A stretch of DNA of 64,000 bases, from contig NZ_SNZJ01000008.1 of the NCBI RefSeq assembly GCF_004363555.1, positions 1 through 64,000 on the forward strand, read 5' to 3'. Position 1 is the stretch's first letter, and every line of letters starts with the position of its first letter. Shown here in pieces: positions 10,234 to 19,154 of this stretch. Below the pieces are notes generated by a model. That model was given only the letters and a program-made list of their open reading frames with translations. It was not told the DNA's origin and did no database searches. The position numbers and the translations under genes were made by a program. This stretch comes from Halomonas ventosae. Its GTDB lineage: Bacteria > Pseudomonadota > Gammaproteobacteria > Pseudomonadales > Halomonadaceae.

Positions 10234-12375
10234 TCAGACCTCGCGCACCCCGTCGATCTCGCGCACGAAGGGGGGCAGGGCATCGAGCAGTGCCCGGCCG
10301 TAGCGGCGGGTCAGCACCCGACGATCGAGCAGGGTGATGCGCCCGCTGTCGGCTTCCTTGCGGATCAGCCGGCCACAGGCCTGGACCAGCTTGATCGAGG
10401 CGTCCGGCACGCTGATGCGCATGAAGGCATTGCCGCCGCGGCTCTCGATCCACTCGGCCAGCGTCGCCCCCACCGGGTCGTCCGGCACCGAGAAGGGCAG
10501 CCGGGTGATCACCACATGGGTGAGGTAGTCCCCGGGCAGGTCGATCCCCTCGGCAAAGCTCGCCAGGCCGAAGATGATGCTGCCCTCCCCCGCATCCACC
10601 CGCGCCCGGTGGCGGGTGATCAGCTCGCGCTTGGGCAGGCGGTCCTGGGCCAGCACACGCTCGCGCCGGCCCCGGGAGAGCGCCTTCTCGACCCCTCGCA
10701 GCTGAGCCCGGGACGAGAAGAGCATCAGCACCGCCTCCCGGTCACCGAGCGCTTCCACGAAGTCGACGATGGCCCGCTCGTGTCCCTCGCGATCGGCGGG
10801 ATCGACCGCCTCCCGGGGCACGCTGAGCACCGCCCGGGAGTAGTCGAAGGGACTGGGCAGGCGCTGGTAGCGATAGCGGTTGGCCAGCCCGGCACGCTCC
10901 TGCAGCCGCTCGAAGCGCCCCAGGGCGGTGAGCGTCGCCGAGGTCACCACGGCGCCGAAGGTGCTGCCCCACAGGCTCTTCGCCAGGGTCTGGGCCGCCG
11001 AGACAGGGCTCGCGGAGAAGGTCAACTCGGGCTCGCCATGGAAGCGTTCCAGGGTCAGCCAGCGCGCGCGCGGGGGCTCGCCCTCGGGGTCCGTCTCGGC
11101 GAAGGCGAGCCACAGGGCATGGGCCTCCAGGGCACGCCCGTGGAGCAGCGCCACCAGCGGCAGCCAGGCCTCGGCCTGCTCCCGCGGCAAGCCGGTGTGC
11201 TTGTCCGGGTCGAGGCTCTCGCGGAGGATGTCGGCCATCTCTTCCAGAGCGCGCGAGAGTCGGGCGAAGATCACCACCAGCCCCCCGGCCTGCTCGCGCA
11301 GCGCCTCGGGGGCCCGCCCCATCTCCAGTCGGTGGTGCCGGCCCTCCTCGCCGTCGGCCAGCCCCTGGGGGCGCCCGGCCAGCTGGTGACCGAGGGCGAA
11401 GGCCTCGCCGAGCCGGGGCTCCAGGGCATTGATCACCTCCGGCAGCCCCGCCAGCAGCCGCGCCAGGGTCGGCTGCACGGCCAGCGCCTGGTTGAGCTCG
11501 GTGAGCGAGCTCTTCAGGGTCTTCAGCCAGCGCAGTGCTCCGCCCACGGCGAAGCGGTAGGTGAAGTGCTGGAGGGCCTTGTCGGGCAGGTGATGCCCCT
11601 CGTCGAAGACGTGGATGCAGTCGCCCGGCGCCGGCAGCACCACCCCGCCCCCCAGCGCCAGGTCGGCCAGCACCAGGTCGTGGTTGGCGACGATGACGTC
11701 GGCGCTCTCGAGATGGCGGCGGGCACGGAAGAAGGCGCAGGCCCCGAAGTGGCCGCAGCGGCGGTTGGTGCACTGGCGATGGTCCACGGTGAGGCGTCGC
11801 CAGTGGCTGTCCTCGATGGCCTCGGGCCAGCTGTCACGGTCGCCCTCCCAGCGGCCGTTGCCGTAGGCCTCGCCCAGTTCCTTGGCCAGCGCCTGGAAGT
11901 CGTCGCCGCCACTGGCCAGGGACTGCTCGAAGAGCGACAGGGTGGCGTTCTCCTCTCCGCCGTCCAGCGCCTGGTCGAGGCGCGCCACGCAGACATAGCG
12001 CCCGCGCCCCTTCGCCAGGGCATAGTCGAAGTCTAGCCCGCTGTGGGCCTTGAGCGCCGGCAGGTCCTGATGGAGCACCTGCTCCTGCAGAGCCACGGTG
12101 GCGGTGGCGATGACCAGCCGCTTGCCGCGGGCCTTGGCCACCGGCAGCGCAGCCAGCAGGTAGGCCAGGGTCTTGCCGGTCCCGGTGCCGGCCTCGAGCA
12201 CGCAGACGTGCTCGTCGCTGACGCGCTTGCCGGCCTCGTCGGCCTCGATGCCCGCCAGGGTGCGGGCGATCTCGGCGATCATCAGCCGCTGGCCGTAGCG
12301 CGGCGTCAGCTCGAGGCCCTCCAGCACCCGTCGATAGGCCTCCTGGATCTCGGCCTTCAGCGCGTCTTCAAGCAT
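10234..12375 (-). CDS. dinG: ATP-dependent DNA helicase DinG (XPD-like, Fe-S)
   Basis: Superfamily 2, 5'-3' DNA helicase of the XPD group, implicated in resolving replication-transcription conflicts and R-loops. The 713-residue protein has Walker A EAGTGTGKT near residues 61-69, the four-cysteine Fe-S region (RYVC, then CTNRRC and FGAC), a DEGHH motif in the DEAH position, and C-terminal motifs GLASFAEGIDLPGD and QACGRLIRKEADSG. Length matches E. coli DinG (716). It follows rhlB by 6 bp on the same strand and is probably co-transcribed. No ribosome-binding site is evident before its ATG, suggesting translational coupling to rhlB. A LexA box was not sought rigorously. Confidence 0.95.
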   Translation of the reverse strand: MLEDALKAEIQEAYRRVLEGLELTPRYGQRLMIAEIARTLAGIEADEAGKRVSDEHVCVLEAGTGTGKTLAYLLAALPVAKARGKRLVIATATVALQEQVLHQDLPALKAHSGLDFDYALAKGRGRYVCVARLDQALDGGEENATLSLFEQSLASGGDDFQALAKELGEAYGNGRWEGDRDSWPEAIEDSHWRRLTVDHRQCTNRRCGHFGACAFFRARRHLESADVIVANHDLVLADLALGGGVVLPAPGDCIHVFDEGHHLPDKALQHFTYRFAVGGALRWLKTLKSSLTELNQALAVQPTLARLLAGLPEVINALEPRLGEAFALGHQLAGRPQGLADGEEGRHHRLEMGRAPEALREQAGGLVVIFARLSRALEEMADILRESLDPDKHTGLPREQAEAWLPLVALLHGRALEAHALWLAFAETDPEGEPPRARWLTLERFHGEPELTFSASPVSAAQTLAKSLWGSTFGAVVTSATLTALGRFERLQERAGLANRYRYQRLPSPFDYSRAVLSVPREAVDPADREGHERAIVDFVEALGDREAVLMLFSSRAQLRGVEKALSRGRRERVLAQDRLPKRELITRHRARVDAGEGSIIFGLASFAEGIDLPGDYLTHVVITRLPFSVPDDPVGATLAEWIESRGGNAFMRISVPDASIKLVQACGRLIRKEADSGRITLLDRRVLTRRYGRALLDALPPFVREIDGVREV

Positions 12376-12381
12376 GGGCCG

Positions 12382-13677
12382 TCAGAGCAGGCCTTCCGGC
12401 GGGTGCTCGCAGGGCAGCTTGTCGTTGATGTAGCGCTCGATCTCGGGCAGCGAGAAGGCGTCCTCCTCGCCCACGAAGCTGATCGACACCCCCTTGGCAC
12501 CGGCGCGACCGGTACGCCCGATGCGGTGCACATAGTCCTCGGGGTCTTCCGGCAGGGTGTAGTTGATCACGTGGCTGACATCCTCGATGTGGATGCCGCG
12601 CCCCGCCACGTCGGTGGCGACCAGCACCTGGATCTGCCCCTCGCGGAACTTCTCGAGGGTCTCGATGCGCTGGTTCTGGGGCACGTCGCCGGAGAGCATG
12701 GCGGCATTGATGCCGGCCTTCTCGAGCAGGTCGTCGAGCTTGCGCACCAGGTCGCGACGGTTGCCGAACACCATGACGCGGTCGAAGCTCTCCTGCTTGA
12801 GCAGGTTGACCAGCAGGCGCTGCTTGTCCTCATCGCCGACCAGGTAGACGCGCTGGTCGATGTCGGCGGCGTTGTCGACGGTGACCTCGATCTCCACGTG
12901 GGCCGGCTCGTGGGTCCACTGGCTGGCCAGGTTGAGGATGTCCTGGCTGAAGGTGGCCGAGAAGAGGAAGGTCTGGCGCTGTTCCTTGTTCGGCGTGTGG
13001 CGGATGATGCGCTTGACGTCGGGAATGAAGCCCATGGAGAGCATGCGGTCCGCCTCGTCCAGCACCAGCACTTCCACCTGGGTGAGGTCGACGTCGCGCT
13101 TCTCGTGGAAGTCCAGCAGCCGGCCGGGAGTGGCGACCAGGATGTCGAGCTTGCCGCCCAGCGCCTCGCGCTGCTTCTGGTAGTCCATGCCGCCCACTAC
13201 GCTTGCCACCTTGAGGTCGGTGAAGCGCGCCAGGGCCTTGGCGTCCTTCTCGATCTGCAGCGCCAGCTCACGGGTCGGGGCCACGATCAGCGCCCTCGGT
13301 GCGCCCGGCTTCTGGCCGTTGGGCGCCTCCTCCTCGAGGAAGTAGGCCAGGATCGAGATCAGGAAGGCGGCGGTCTTGCCGGTGCCGGTCTGGGCCTTGC
13401 CCACCACATCACCGCCCAGCAGGGTCTGGGCCAGGGCCTCGGCCTGGATGGGCGTGCAGTATTCGAAGCCCAGGGCATGGATGGCCCGCATCAATGGCAG
13501 CGGCAAGTCGAAGTCATGGAAGCGCCACTTGCCCGCCACGACGGGGACCTGGAACTGGCGCAGGTCCCAGTTCGACTGACGACGGCGCGGCTTGCGCCGG
13601 CGACGCTTGGGCTTGCGGTTCTGGGCCGGTGCTGTGGTCTGTTCCGACTCGCTCATAGGCTGTGCTGTCTTGTCCAT
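12382..13677 (-). CDS. rhlB: DEAD-box RNA helicase RhlB
   Basis: ATP-dependent RNA helicase, in enterobacteria a component of the RNase E degradosome. The 431-residue protein has a basic N-terminal extension ([12 protein letters not shown]), the Q motif (GFEYCTPIQ), motif [13 protein letters not shown] in [11 protein letters not shown] in FSATFS, and [10 protein letters not shown]. The start of the core ([19 protein letters not shown]) resembles Pseudomonas RhlB. Two in-frame ATGs, 13677 and 13656, both lack a strong Shine-Dalgarno; I took the longer. It is probably transcribed from the extended -10 promoter at 13710 and followed by dinG. Whether it binds the rne product encoded 30 kb away cannot be judged from sequence. 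Confidence 0.9.
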   Translation of the reverse strand: MDKTAQPMSESEQTTAPAQNRKPKRRRRKPRRRQSNWDLRQFQVPVVAGKWRFHDFDLPLPLMRAIHALGFEYCTPIQAEALAQTLLGGDVVGKAQTGTGKTAAFLISILAYFLEEEAPNGQKPGAPRALIVAPTRELALQIEKDAKALARFTDLKVASVVGGMDYQKQREALGGKLDILVATPGRLLDFHEKRDVDLTQVEVLVLDEADRMLSMGFIPDVKRIIRHTPNKEQRQTFLFSATFSQDILNLASQWTHEPAHVEIEVTVDNAADIDQRVYLVGDEDKQRLLVNLLKQESFDRVMVFGNRRDLVRKLDDLLEKAGINAAMLSGDVPQNQRIETLEKFREGQIQVLVATDVAGRGIHIEDVSHVINYTLPEDPEDYVHRIGRTGRAGAKGVSISFVGEEDAFSLPEIERYINDKLPCEHPPEGLL

Positions 13678-13709
13678 ATCGGTGGATGGGGTGCATGACG
13701 CAAACCGGC

Positions 13710-13718
13710 ATTGTACCA
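13710..13718 (-). promoter_or_regulatory. Extended -10 promoter of rhlB-dinG
   Basis: On the minus strand TGG-TACAAT forms an extended -10 element about 33 bp before the rhlB start. There is no recognisable -35, as is common for extended -10 promoters. It is divergent from a similar element for the small basic gene at 13789. Confidence 0.45.
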
Positions 13719-13788
13719 GTCTCCGGCGACGAGGGCGCGCCCCGGACACCTGCCGCCGGCTCGCCGCTGTCGGCCGGGCCGCCGCGGC

Positions 13789-13797
13789 TGGTAGAAT
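13789..13797 (+). promoter_or_regulatory. Extended -10 promoter of the basic protein/xthA pair
   Basis: TGG-TAGAAT matches an extended -10 element, with a predicted start near 13804. The leader would be about 22 nt and contains AAGGAG seven bases before the ATG at 13826. The -35 region is not recognisable. Confidence 0.45.
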
Positions 13798-13825
13798 GGC
13801 GCCCATTCATGCAAGGAGTTGCATC

Positions 13826-14077
13826 ATGACACGCCGAAAGAAGACCCGCTCGCTGGCCGACAAGGTGCAGATCCGCACCGGCAAGCGCAAGGATTTCAAG
13901 AAGTGGCGCCACGAGAACCCCGACCAGGTCACCTCGACGACCCGCTTCACCCAGAAGAAGCGCCAGCAGCGCAAGCTGCAGGCGGCCCGCCGCCTGGCCC
14001 GCCAGGAGTCGGGGCAGCCGATCGCCATCCACCCCGAGGCATCGGACCATGATACGCCCGACGGGAGGGATGACTGA
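13826..14077 (+). CDS. Small highly basic protein, function unknown
   Basis: An 83-residue product rich in Lys, Arg and Gln ([14 protein letters not shown], then [14 protein letters not shown] and [19 protein letters not shown]). No transmembrane segment, signal peptide or Cys motif. AAGGAG lies seven bases upstream of the ATG and an extended -10 promoter precedes it, so expression is likely. It ends 2 bp before xthA and is probably co-transcribed. The composition suggests nucleic-acid or ribosome binding, but I do not recognise the family and assign no function. It is too short and different to be YihI, the one basic small GTPase regulator I considered. Confidence 0.75.
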   Translation: MTRRKKTRSLADKVQIRTGKRKDFKKWRHENPDQVTSTTRFTQKKRQQRKLQAARRLARQESGQPIAIHPEASDHDTPDGRDD

Positions 14078-14079
14078 GG

Positions 14080-14907
14080 ATGCGCCTGGTCTCCTTCAAC
14101 ATCAACGGCATCCGCGCCCGCCTGCACCAGCTCGCCGCCCTGGTCGAGACGCATCACCCGGCGGTGATCGGCCTGCAGGAAACCAAGGTCCAGGACAGCG
14201 AGTTCCCCGTGGCGGCGGTGGAGGCACTGGGCTATCGCGTCTTCTACCACGGCCAGAAGGGCCACTACGGTGTGGCGCTGCTGGTCGACCCCGCCCAGTG
14301 CGGCGAGCCGGAGGCGGTCTTCCACGGCTTCCCCGATGACGGCGAACAGGCCCAGCGGCGCATGATCGGGGTGCGCCTGCGCCCGGGCGGTGGCACGCCC
14401 ATCACGGTGTGGAACGGCTACTTTCCCCAGGGCGAGAACGTCGCGCACCCGGTGAAGTTTCCCCACAAGCGCGCCTTCTACGCCCAGCTCCAGCAGCTGC
14501 TGGAGACCCAGCATCGGCCCGACGAGCGCCTGGCGGTGATGGGCGACTTCAACATCTCCCCGGAGGAGCGCGACATCGGCATCGGCGAGGCCAACCGCAA
14601 ACGCTGGCTGCGCGAGGGCAAGACCAGCTTCCAGCCGGTGGAGCGCGAATGGCTCGCCGGCATCAAGGCATGGGGGCTGACCGACAGCTACCGGCTTCGC
14701 TACCCGACGGCAGACGACCGCTTCAGCTGGTTCGACTATCGCTCCCGCGGCTTCGAGCGCGAGCCCCGGCGCGGCCTGCGCATCGACCATATCCTGGTCA
14801 GCGCACCGCTGACCGAGAGGGTGATGGATGCCGGAATCGACTACGACCTGCGCGGCATGGAGAAGCCCTCCGATCATGCGCCGGTCTGGACGGAGCTGGC
14901 CCTGTAG
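14080..14907 (+). CDS. xthA: Exodeoxyribonuclease III
   Basis: AP endonuclease/3'-5' exonuclease of base-excision repair. The 275-residue protein has the exonuclease-endonuclease-phosphatase fold motifs: N7 in FNINGIR, E34 in [22 protein letters not shown] (catalytic Asp and Asn), RIDHIL, and the terminal SDHAPVW catalytic His. Length fits XthA (about 268-275). It follows the small basic gene by 2 bp and its stop faces the stop of the TPR gene 30 bp away; the spacer holds only a weak short inverted repeat. Confidence 0.95.
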   Translation: MRLVSFNINGIRARLHQLAALVETHHPAVIGLQETKVQDSEFPVAAVEALGYRVFYHGQKGHYGVALLVDPAQCGEPEAVFHGFPDDGEQAQRRMIGVRLRPGGGTPITVWNGYFPQGENVAHPVKFPHKRAFYAQLQQLLETQHRPDERLAVMGDFNISPEERDIGIGEANRKRWLREGKTSFQPVEREWLAGIKAWGLTDSYRLRYPTADDRFSWFDYRSRGFEREPRRGLRIDHILVSAPLTERVMDAGIDYDLRGMEKPSDHAPVWTELAL

Positions 14908-14937
14908 GCGAATGTCCCTTCCTTTCAGGGCAATGCC

Positions 14938-16032
14938 CTATGAGGATGCTGCCGAGGCCATGGCCTCGAGCCAACGCTCGGCGTCGTCCTCGCCCAGTTC
15001 ATGAGCCCGGGTCAGCGCCCGCTCGGCCAGGCCCTGCCGCCCCCAGGCGTGGGCGAGCTGGCCGAGCCTCAGCCAGTCCTTGCCGGCCTCGCTGCGCTCG
15101 GCCAGCGCCTCCCAGGCCGCCAGGGCGCAATCTCGGTCACGCGCCGCCTCCCAGGCCTGGGCCAACAGGCGGCGGTGCGCCTCGCTGTCTTCCAGCTTGC
15201 CCTCCTCCAGCGCCTCGGCAAGGTACTCGGCGGCCCGCGCCGGGGTGCCGCCGGCCAGATGCAGCTCGATCAGGCGGCGCAGGTCGTCCTGGCCTTCCAG
15301 CACCCCGCGCCGCCAGCCGGCCTCCCAGATCGCCACGGCCTGGCCGGTATCGCCCAGCCGATGGGCCAGGGCCGCGGCCTGAAGCCAACGCTCGGCGTCG
15401 CGACTCTCCCCCAGGCCATCGGCCAGGAGCCTGAGGGCCGCGTCATCGCGGCCGGCGCGACTCAGCACCGCGATGGCCAGCTCACGTTGGTCCTCGCTCG
15501 GCTCGGGGGTGACGGCCAGGGCGCGCTCCACCCGGTCGGCGGCGCTATCCCATTGCCCGCGCTCGGCCATTACCCGCGCCAGTCGCCAGCGATCCCGCGG
15601 CTCGCCCTCATGGCGCTCCAGCCAGTCGGCCAGCAGCCTGGCCCCCTCTTCGCTATCCCCCGCGGCCAGGCGCAGCCGCGCCTCGTCGCGCTGCCACCGG
15701 TCGCGCTGCGCCGCCTCCACGCCGCCCGTCTCCCGCGCAGCGAGAAGGTGGTCGGCGGCCGATGCCGGATCGCCGGCGCGCGCCGCCGCGCCAGCGGCCA
15801 GCTGCAGGTAGAGGGCTCGCGCCCAGCGGTCGGCGGCGTTGCCCCCGGCCAGGCGCCCGGCCTGGGCCAGGGCCCGCTCGCTCACCGCCTCGACCTCGCC
15901 GGTCGCGAGACGCTGCTGCAGGCGCTCCAGGTCGGCGATGAAGGCGCCCGATAGCGCCGGCACCGCCAGGGCCACGGGCGCCACCAGCAGCCAGCCGGCA
16001 GTGACCAGGAAAAGAAGGTGAAGACGCGACAT
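14938..16032 (-). CDS. TPR-repeat periplasmic protein of the TonB operon
   Basis: A 364-residue protein with an N-terminal signal peptide or anchor (about 1-23, MSRLHLLFLVTAGWLLVAPV) followed by tandem helical repeats rich in Ala, Leu, Arg and Glu, of TPR/Sel1-like character (for example RWLQAAALAHRLGDTGQAVAIW and DWLRLGQLAHAWGRQGLAERAL). A TPR protein of this kind is the usual last gene of marine-type TtpC-ExbB-ExbD-TonB operons. It begins 20 bp after tonB on the same strand. Its specific role is not established from sequence; assistance in assembling the energising complex is an inference from context. Confidence 0.8.
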   Translation of the reverse strand: MSRLHLLFLVTAGWLLVAPVALAVPALSGAFIADLERLQQRLATGEVEAVSERALAQAGRLAGGNAADRWARALYLQLAAGAAARAGDPASAADHLLAARETGGVEAAQRDRWQRDEARLRLAAGDSEEGARLLADWLERHEGEPRDRWRLARVMAERGQWDSAADRVERALAVTPEPSEDQRELAIAVLSRAGRDDAALRLLADGLGESRDAERWLQAAALAHRLGDTGQAVAIWEAGWRRGVLEGQDDLRRLIELHLAGGTPARAAEYLAEALEEGKLEDSEAHRRLLAQAWEAARDRDCALAAWEALAERSEAGKDWLRLGQLAHAWGRQGLAERALTRAHELGEDDAERWLEAMASAASS

Positions 16033-16051
16033 GGGAACTCCCTGCGGCAGG

Positions 16052-16849
16052 CTATCTCAGCTGGAATTCCAGGCGTTGCCGAGCGCGACGCAGGCCCTCG
16101 GCCGGTGCGAAGCGCCACTGCGCCACCGCCTGGCGCGCAGCCTCGTCGAAGACGTTGGGTGGCCGGGCGGAGAGCACGCGGACGCTCTCGGGGTCGACGC
16201 GGCCGTCGGCGCGGATCACGAATTCCAGCTCCACATGGCCCTCCAGGCCGCGGCGCTGGGCGCGCGTCGGGTACGCGGGCGGTACCCGCTCGGTGGGCGC
16301 CACCTGCCCCACGTCCACCGGCTCGCGGCTGGCCGGCGCGGCGCTGGCTGTCTCGCCGGACGACGCAATGGGCGGTGCCTCCTGGGCGGACGACGAGGCG
16401 TCCGTACGGGGCTCAGCCACCGGTTGCGGCTCGGGCTCAGGTTCAGGCTGTGGCTCCGGTACGGGCCGTGGCGCCGATTCCGGCCGCGCTTCGGTGAGCT
16501 CCGGCAGTTCACTGTCCAGCTCCGGTGTCTCGGACGACTCCGGCGGGAGTTCCGGTTCCGGATCGGGCAGCGCCATCTCGCTCTGCGCCAGTGGCGCGGG
16601 CTCGGGCATCGGCGGCGGGACCACGGCCTCCGGAGGTGCCGGGGGTGTGGCCTCGACGGGTGGCTCGGCCGCCTCGGGTGGCGGCTCGGCTTCCGGCTCG
16701 GGCTGGGGCGCCTCGACGCGGGTCAGCGACATGCGCATCTCCCGTACCTCGATCTCCGGCTCGGGCGGCGAGACCAGCAACGCCAGCAGCCAGAACAGCA
16801 GCACCGCCATGGCCGACCCGGCCAGGACGGAGACGGTCACTCGAATCAT
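16052..16849 (-). CDS. tonB: TonB energy-transducing protein
   Basis: Links the inner-membrane proton-driven motor to outer-membrane TonB-dependent receptors. The 265-residue protein has an N-terminal membrane helix (about 8-28), a long Pro/Glu-rich periplasm-spanning spacer (about 45-165, with EPEPEPQP-type runs) and a C-terminal TonB domain (about 185-265) with PPAYPTRAQRRGLEGHV, VRVLSARPPNVFDEA and AVAQWRFAPA. The ATG overlaps the exbD stop by 4 nt. Substrates cannot be deduced, but iron-siderophore uptake is likely given the possible Fur box before the operon. Confidence 0.92.
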   Translation of the reverse strand: MIRVTVSVLAGSAMAVLLFWLLALLVSPPEPEIEVREMRMSLTRVEAPQPEPEAEPPPEAAEPPVEATPPAPPEAVVPPPMPEPAPLAQSEMALPDPEPELPPESSETPELDSELPELTEARPESAPRPVPEPQPEPEPEPQPVAEPRTDASSSAQEAPPIASSGETASAAPASREPVDVGQVAPTERVPPAYPTRAQRRGLEGHVELEFVIRADGRVDPESVRVLSARPPNVFDEAARQAVAQWRFAPAEGLRRARQRLEFQLR

Positions 16850-17256
16850 GGCGCGCTACGAGTCGCGGCGACCGCGACCTGCTCCACGCCGGCCTCGCGG
16901 ATTCGGTCCATCACCTCGATCAGCAGGCCGGTGGTGGCCTCGCGATCGGCCTGGATCACCACCCCGCCATCGCCGCTGACGAGTGCCGCCACCGTGTCGC
17001 CGACGCGATGGGCATCCACCGGCTGGCCGTCCACCCAGACGGCGCCCTCGGGGGTAATCGCCACCATCAGCTGGGCATCGGGCTGCGGGCTGGCGGCACT
17101 GGACTCGGGCCGCTCGATCTCCACCCCGCTCTCCTTGATGAAGCTGGTGGTGACGATGAAGAAGATCAGCATGATGAAGACCACGTCCAGCATCGGGGTC
17201 AGGTTGATCTCGCCGGCATCGCCTCCCTCGGCGGCCAGGCTGCGGCGTCTACGCAT
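16846..17256 (-). CDS. exbD: ExbD-type biopolymer transport protein
   Basis: Proton-channel partner of ExbB in TonB energisation. The 136-residue protein begins MRRRRSLAAE, has one membrane helix (about 22-42) starting INLTPMLDVVF with the conserved protonatable D24, and a periplasmic domain ending in the VVIQADREATTGLLIEVMD region. The start at 17256 lies 8 nt inside the exbB coding end, indicating coupling. This is one of two ExbD genes in the window; the other (51919-52341) is in the msbA operon. Confidence 0.92.
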   Translation of the reverse strand: MRRRRSLAAEGGDAGEINLTPMLDVVFIMLIFFIVTTSFIKESGVEIERPESSAASPQPDAQLMVAITPEGAVWVDGQPVDAHRVGDTVAALVSGDGGVVIQADREATTGLLIEVMDRIREAGVEQVAVAATRSAP

Positions 17257-17785
17257 GGGACTCCTCCACGGCGCGGGCCAGGCGGTCATGAAGCCGCTGG
17301 TCCTCGCGCCGGATGATCTGTTCGAGTCGGCTGGTGAACAGCAGGCCCACCACCGCCACCGCCATGCCGGCCAGCGTCGGCAGGGTGGCGCGTGCCACGC
17401 CGTCGGCCATGGCCCGCGCCTGGCCGGTGTCACTCAGCGCCAGGCTGTCGAAGACGGCGATCATGCCGGTGACGGTGCCCAGCAGCCCCAGCAGCGGGCA
17501 GAGCGCCACCAGCAGCTTCAGCCAGGGCAGCGGGCGCCGCAGCCGTGAAATCAGTTCACGGGTCCAGGCCTCGCGCAGGGTCAGGGCGCTCCAGCTGTGG
17601 TGGTCGGGGCGCACCGTCCAGCGCGCGATCAGGCCGCGGCGGGCGCGACGATAGGTGAGGCGGAAGAACAGCACCCGCTCCAGGGCCAGGCTGAACAGCA
17701 GTCCCGCCACCCCGGCGATGCCGACCAGGATGATCCCGCCGGCATCGACCAGCCGCGCCAGGGGTTCAAACCAGAGCGGCAGCAC
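17249..17785 (-). CDS. exbB: ExbB-type MotA/TolQ/ExbB proton channel
   Basis: A compact 178-residue inner-membrane protein with three predicted helices (about 16-36, 88-110 and 130-150). The MotA/TolQ/ExbB signature is present as CPLLGLLGTVTGMIAVFD followed by GVARATLPTLAGMAVAVVGLL. It is the short ExbB2 type that works beside TtpC in the Vibrio TonB2 system (family knowledge). The start overlaps the upstream ttpC-like gene by 20 nt and the end overlaps exbD by 8 nt. Confidence 0.92.
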   Translation of the reverse strand: MLPLWFEPLARLVDAGGIILVGIAGVAGLLFSLALERVLFFRLTYRRARRGLIARWTVRPDHHSWSALTLREAWTRELISRLRRPLPWLKLLVALCPLLGLLGTVTGMIAVFDSLALSDTGQARAMADGVARATLPTLAGMAVAVVGLLFTSRLEQIIRREDQRLHDRLARAVEESHA

Positions 17786-19154
17786 GACGCTCGCTCCCGG
17801 AGGCTGCGGGGGTGGCCCGGCGATGCTCGAGTTGCGTGGCCAGGGCCGCGCTCGCCTGGCCCTCCATCACCCCGGCCAGGTGGCGGCTGCGCCCCGCCAG
17901 CGCGGTATGGGCAAACAGCAACGGCACGGCGGTGATCAGGCCCAGCACGGTGGTCACCAGCGCCTGGCTGATGCCGCCGGCCATCAGCTGGGGGTCGCCG
18001 GTGCCAAACACGGTGATCGCCTGGAAGGTGACGATCATCCCGGTGACGGTGCCCAGCAGGCCCAGCAGGGGCGCCACGGCGGCGAGCAGCTTGACCAGCG
18101 GCTGGCCGCGCTCGAGGCGCGGCAGCTCGGCCAGCACCGCTTCGTCGAGGCGTGCCTCCAGGGCCTCGGGCACGGGGTCGTCGGCGAGCGTCCGGAAGCG
18201 CAGCAGCACGCGACCCAGGGGGTTGTCCTCGCGCAGCCGGCTGAGGTCGCGCAGCTGGCGGCGCGTCGCCACGCTCACCCTGAGCAGGTAGGCGTACTGG
18301 GCCAGGGCCACCAGCAGGCCGATGGCCCCCAGCCCCACCACCACATAGCCCACGGCTCCCCCCTGCCGGAAGCGTTCCATGAGGGTCGGCCGCTGGGCCA
18401 GGGCCTCGATGACCTGGCCGCCGGTGGGGTCCAGTGCCAGGCGGTCGCCCTCCCCGGCCTGGAAGTCGGCGAGCAGCTCGCTTAGCTCCCCCGGTGTGCG
18501 CGGCGCCGTGGCGAGCAGGCCCTCCTCGGCGCCACGCTCCAGCAGCTGCCCCTCGCTAAAGGCCGCCAGGTCGCCCAGGCGCACCACCTCACGGGTGGCG
18601 ACCTGGCCGTCGCTTCCCGCCACGGGCGCGTCGAAGGCGACCACCCGGCCGGTCTCGGCGGTCAGCGCCATCAGCGTATCGCCCAGGGTCTCCAGATGCT
18701 CGGGCCGCAGCACCTCGGCGTCATCGAGGCGCGGCGGCAACTCGGCGCCGCCCACCGTGATCCAGCTTTCCGCCAGCGCGTCGCGCAGCTCGCCGCTGTG
18801 ACGCGCCAGGGTATCCAGCACCGCGTCCAGGTCCTCACCCTGCTCGGCCTGGCGTTCGTCGAGCGCGTCCCGACGCGCCTGCTGGGCCTGTTCCTGTTCC
18901 GACAGGGCCGCGAAGCGTGTCTCGGCCTGCTCGTGGCGTTCCCGGGCGTCCTCGAGGGCCGCCTGCAGGGCATCGCGATCCTCGACCAGCTCGGCCAGCC
19001 GCGCCGCATCGCGGGCCTCGGCCGCCTCGCGCTCCGCGCGCAGGCTGGTCAGGGGCTCGTCCTGGGCCTGGGCGGGCAATACGGCAGCCATCAGCACCGC
19101 CATCACGAGCCCTGCCAGCGCATGACGCGCGGCATGCGTCCGGGAATGACTCAT
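17766..19154 (-). CDS. TtpC-type MotA/TolQ/ExbB protein with N-terminal coiled coil
   Basis: A 462-residue member of the MotA/TolQ/ExbB family with an added periplasmic domain, as in TtpC of Vibrio TonB2 systems. It shows a signal peptide (about 1-30, ...AAVLPAQA), a long charged coiled coil (about 35-110, EAAEARDAARLAELVEDRD), a periplasmic region, a membrane helix near 272-292 (AVGYVVVGLGAIGLLVALAQ), and the channel signature VAPLLGLLGTVTGMIVTFQ followed by GGISQALVTTVLGLITAVPLL. It overlaps exbB by 20 nt and starts 4 nt inside the DUF3450 gene end. The architecture clearly separates it from plain ExbB. Confidence 0.88.
   Translation of the reverse strand: MSHSRTHAARHALAGLVMAVLMAAVLPAQAQDEPLTSLRAEREAAEARDAARLAELVEDRDALQAALEDARERHEQAETRFAALSEQEQAQQARRDALDERQAEQGEDLDAVLDTLARHSGELRDALAESWITVGGAELPPRLDDAEVLRPEHLETLGDTLMALTAETGRVVAFDAPVAGSDGQVATREVVRLGDLAAFSEGQLLERGAEEGLLATAPRTPGELSELLADFQAGEGDRLALDPTGGQVIEALAQRPTLMERFRQGGAVGYVVVGLGAIGLLVALAQYAYLLRVSVATRRQLRDLSRLREDNPLGRVLLRFRTLADDPVPEALEARLDEAVLAELPRLERGQPLVKLLAAVAPLLGLLGTVTGMIVTFQAITVFGTGDPQLMAGGISQALVTTVLGLITAVPLLFAHTALAGRSRHLAGVMEGQASAALATQLEHRRATPAASGSERRAAALV

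Noticed and set aside
14907..14938. Terminator between xthA and the TPR gene
   Set aside because: Only a short weak inverted repeat is present in the 30-bp spacer, without T-tract; not strong enough to report.
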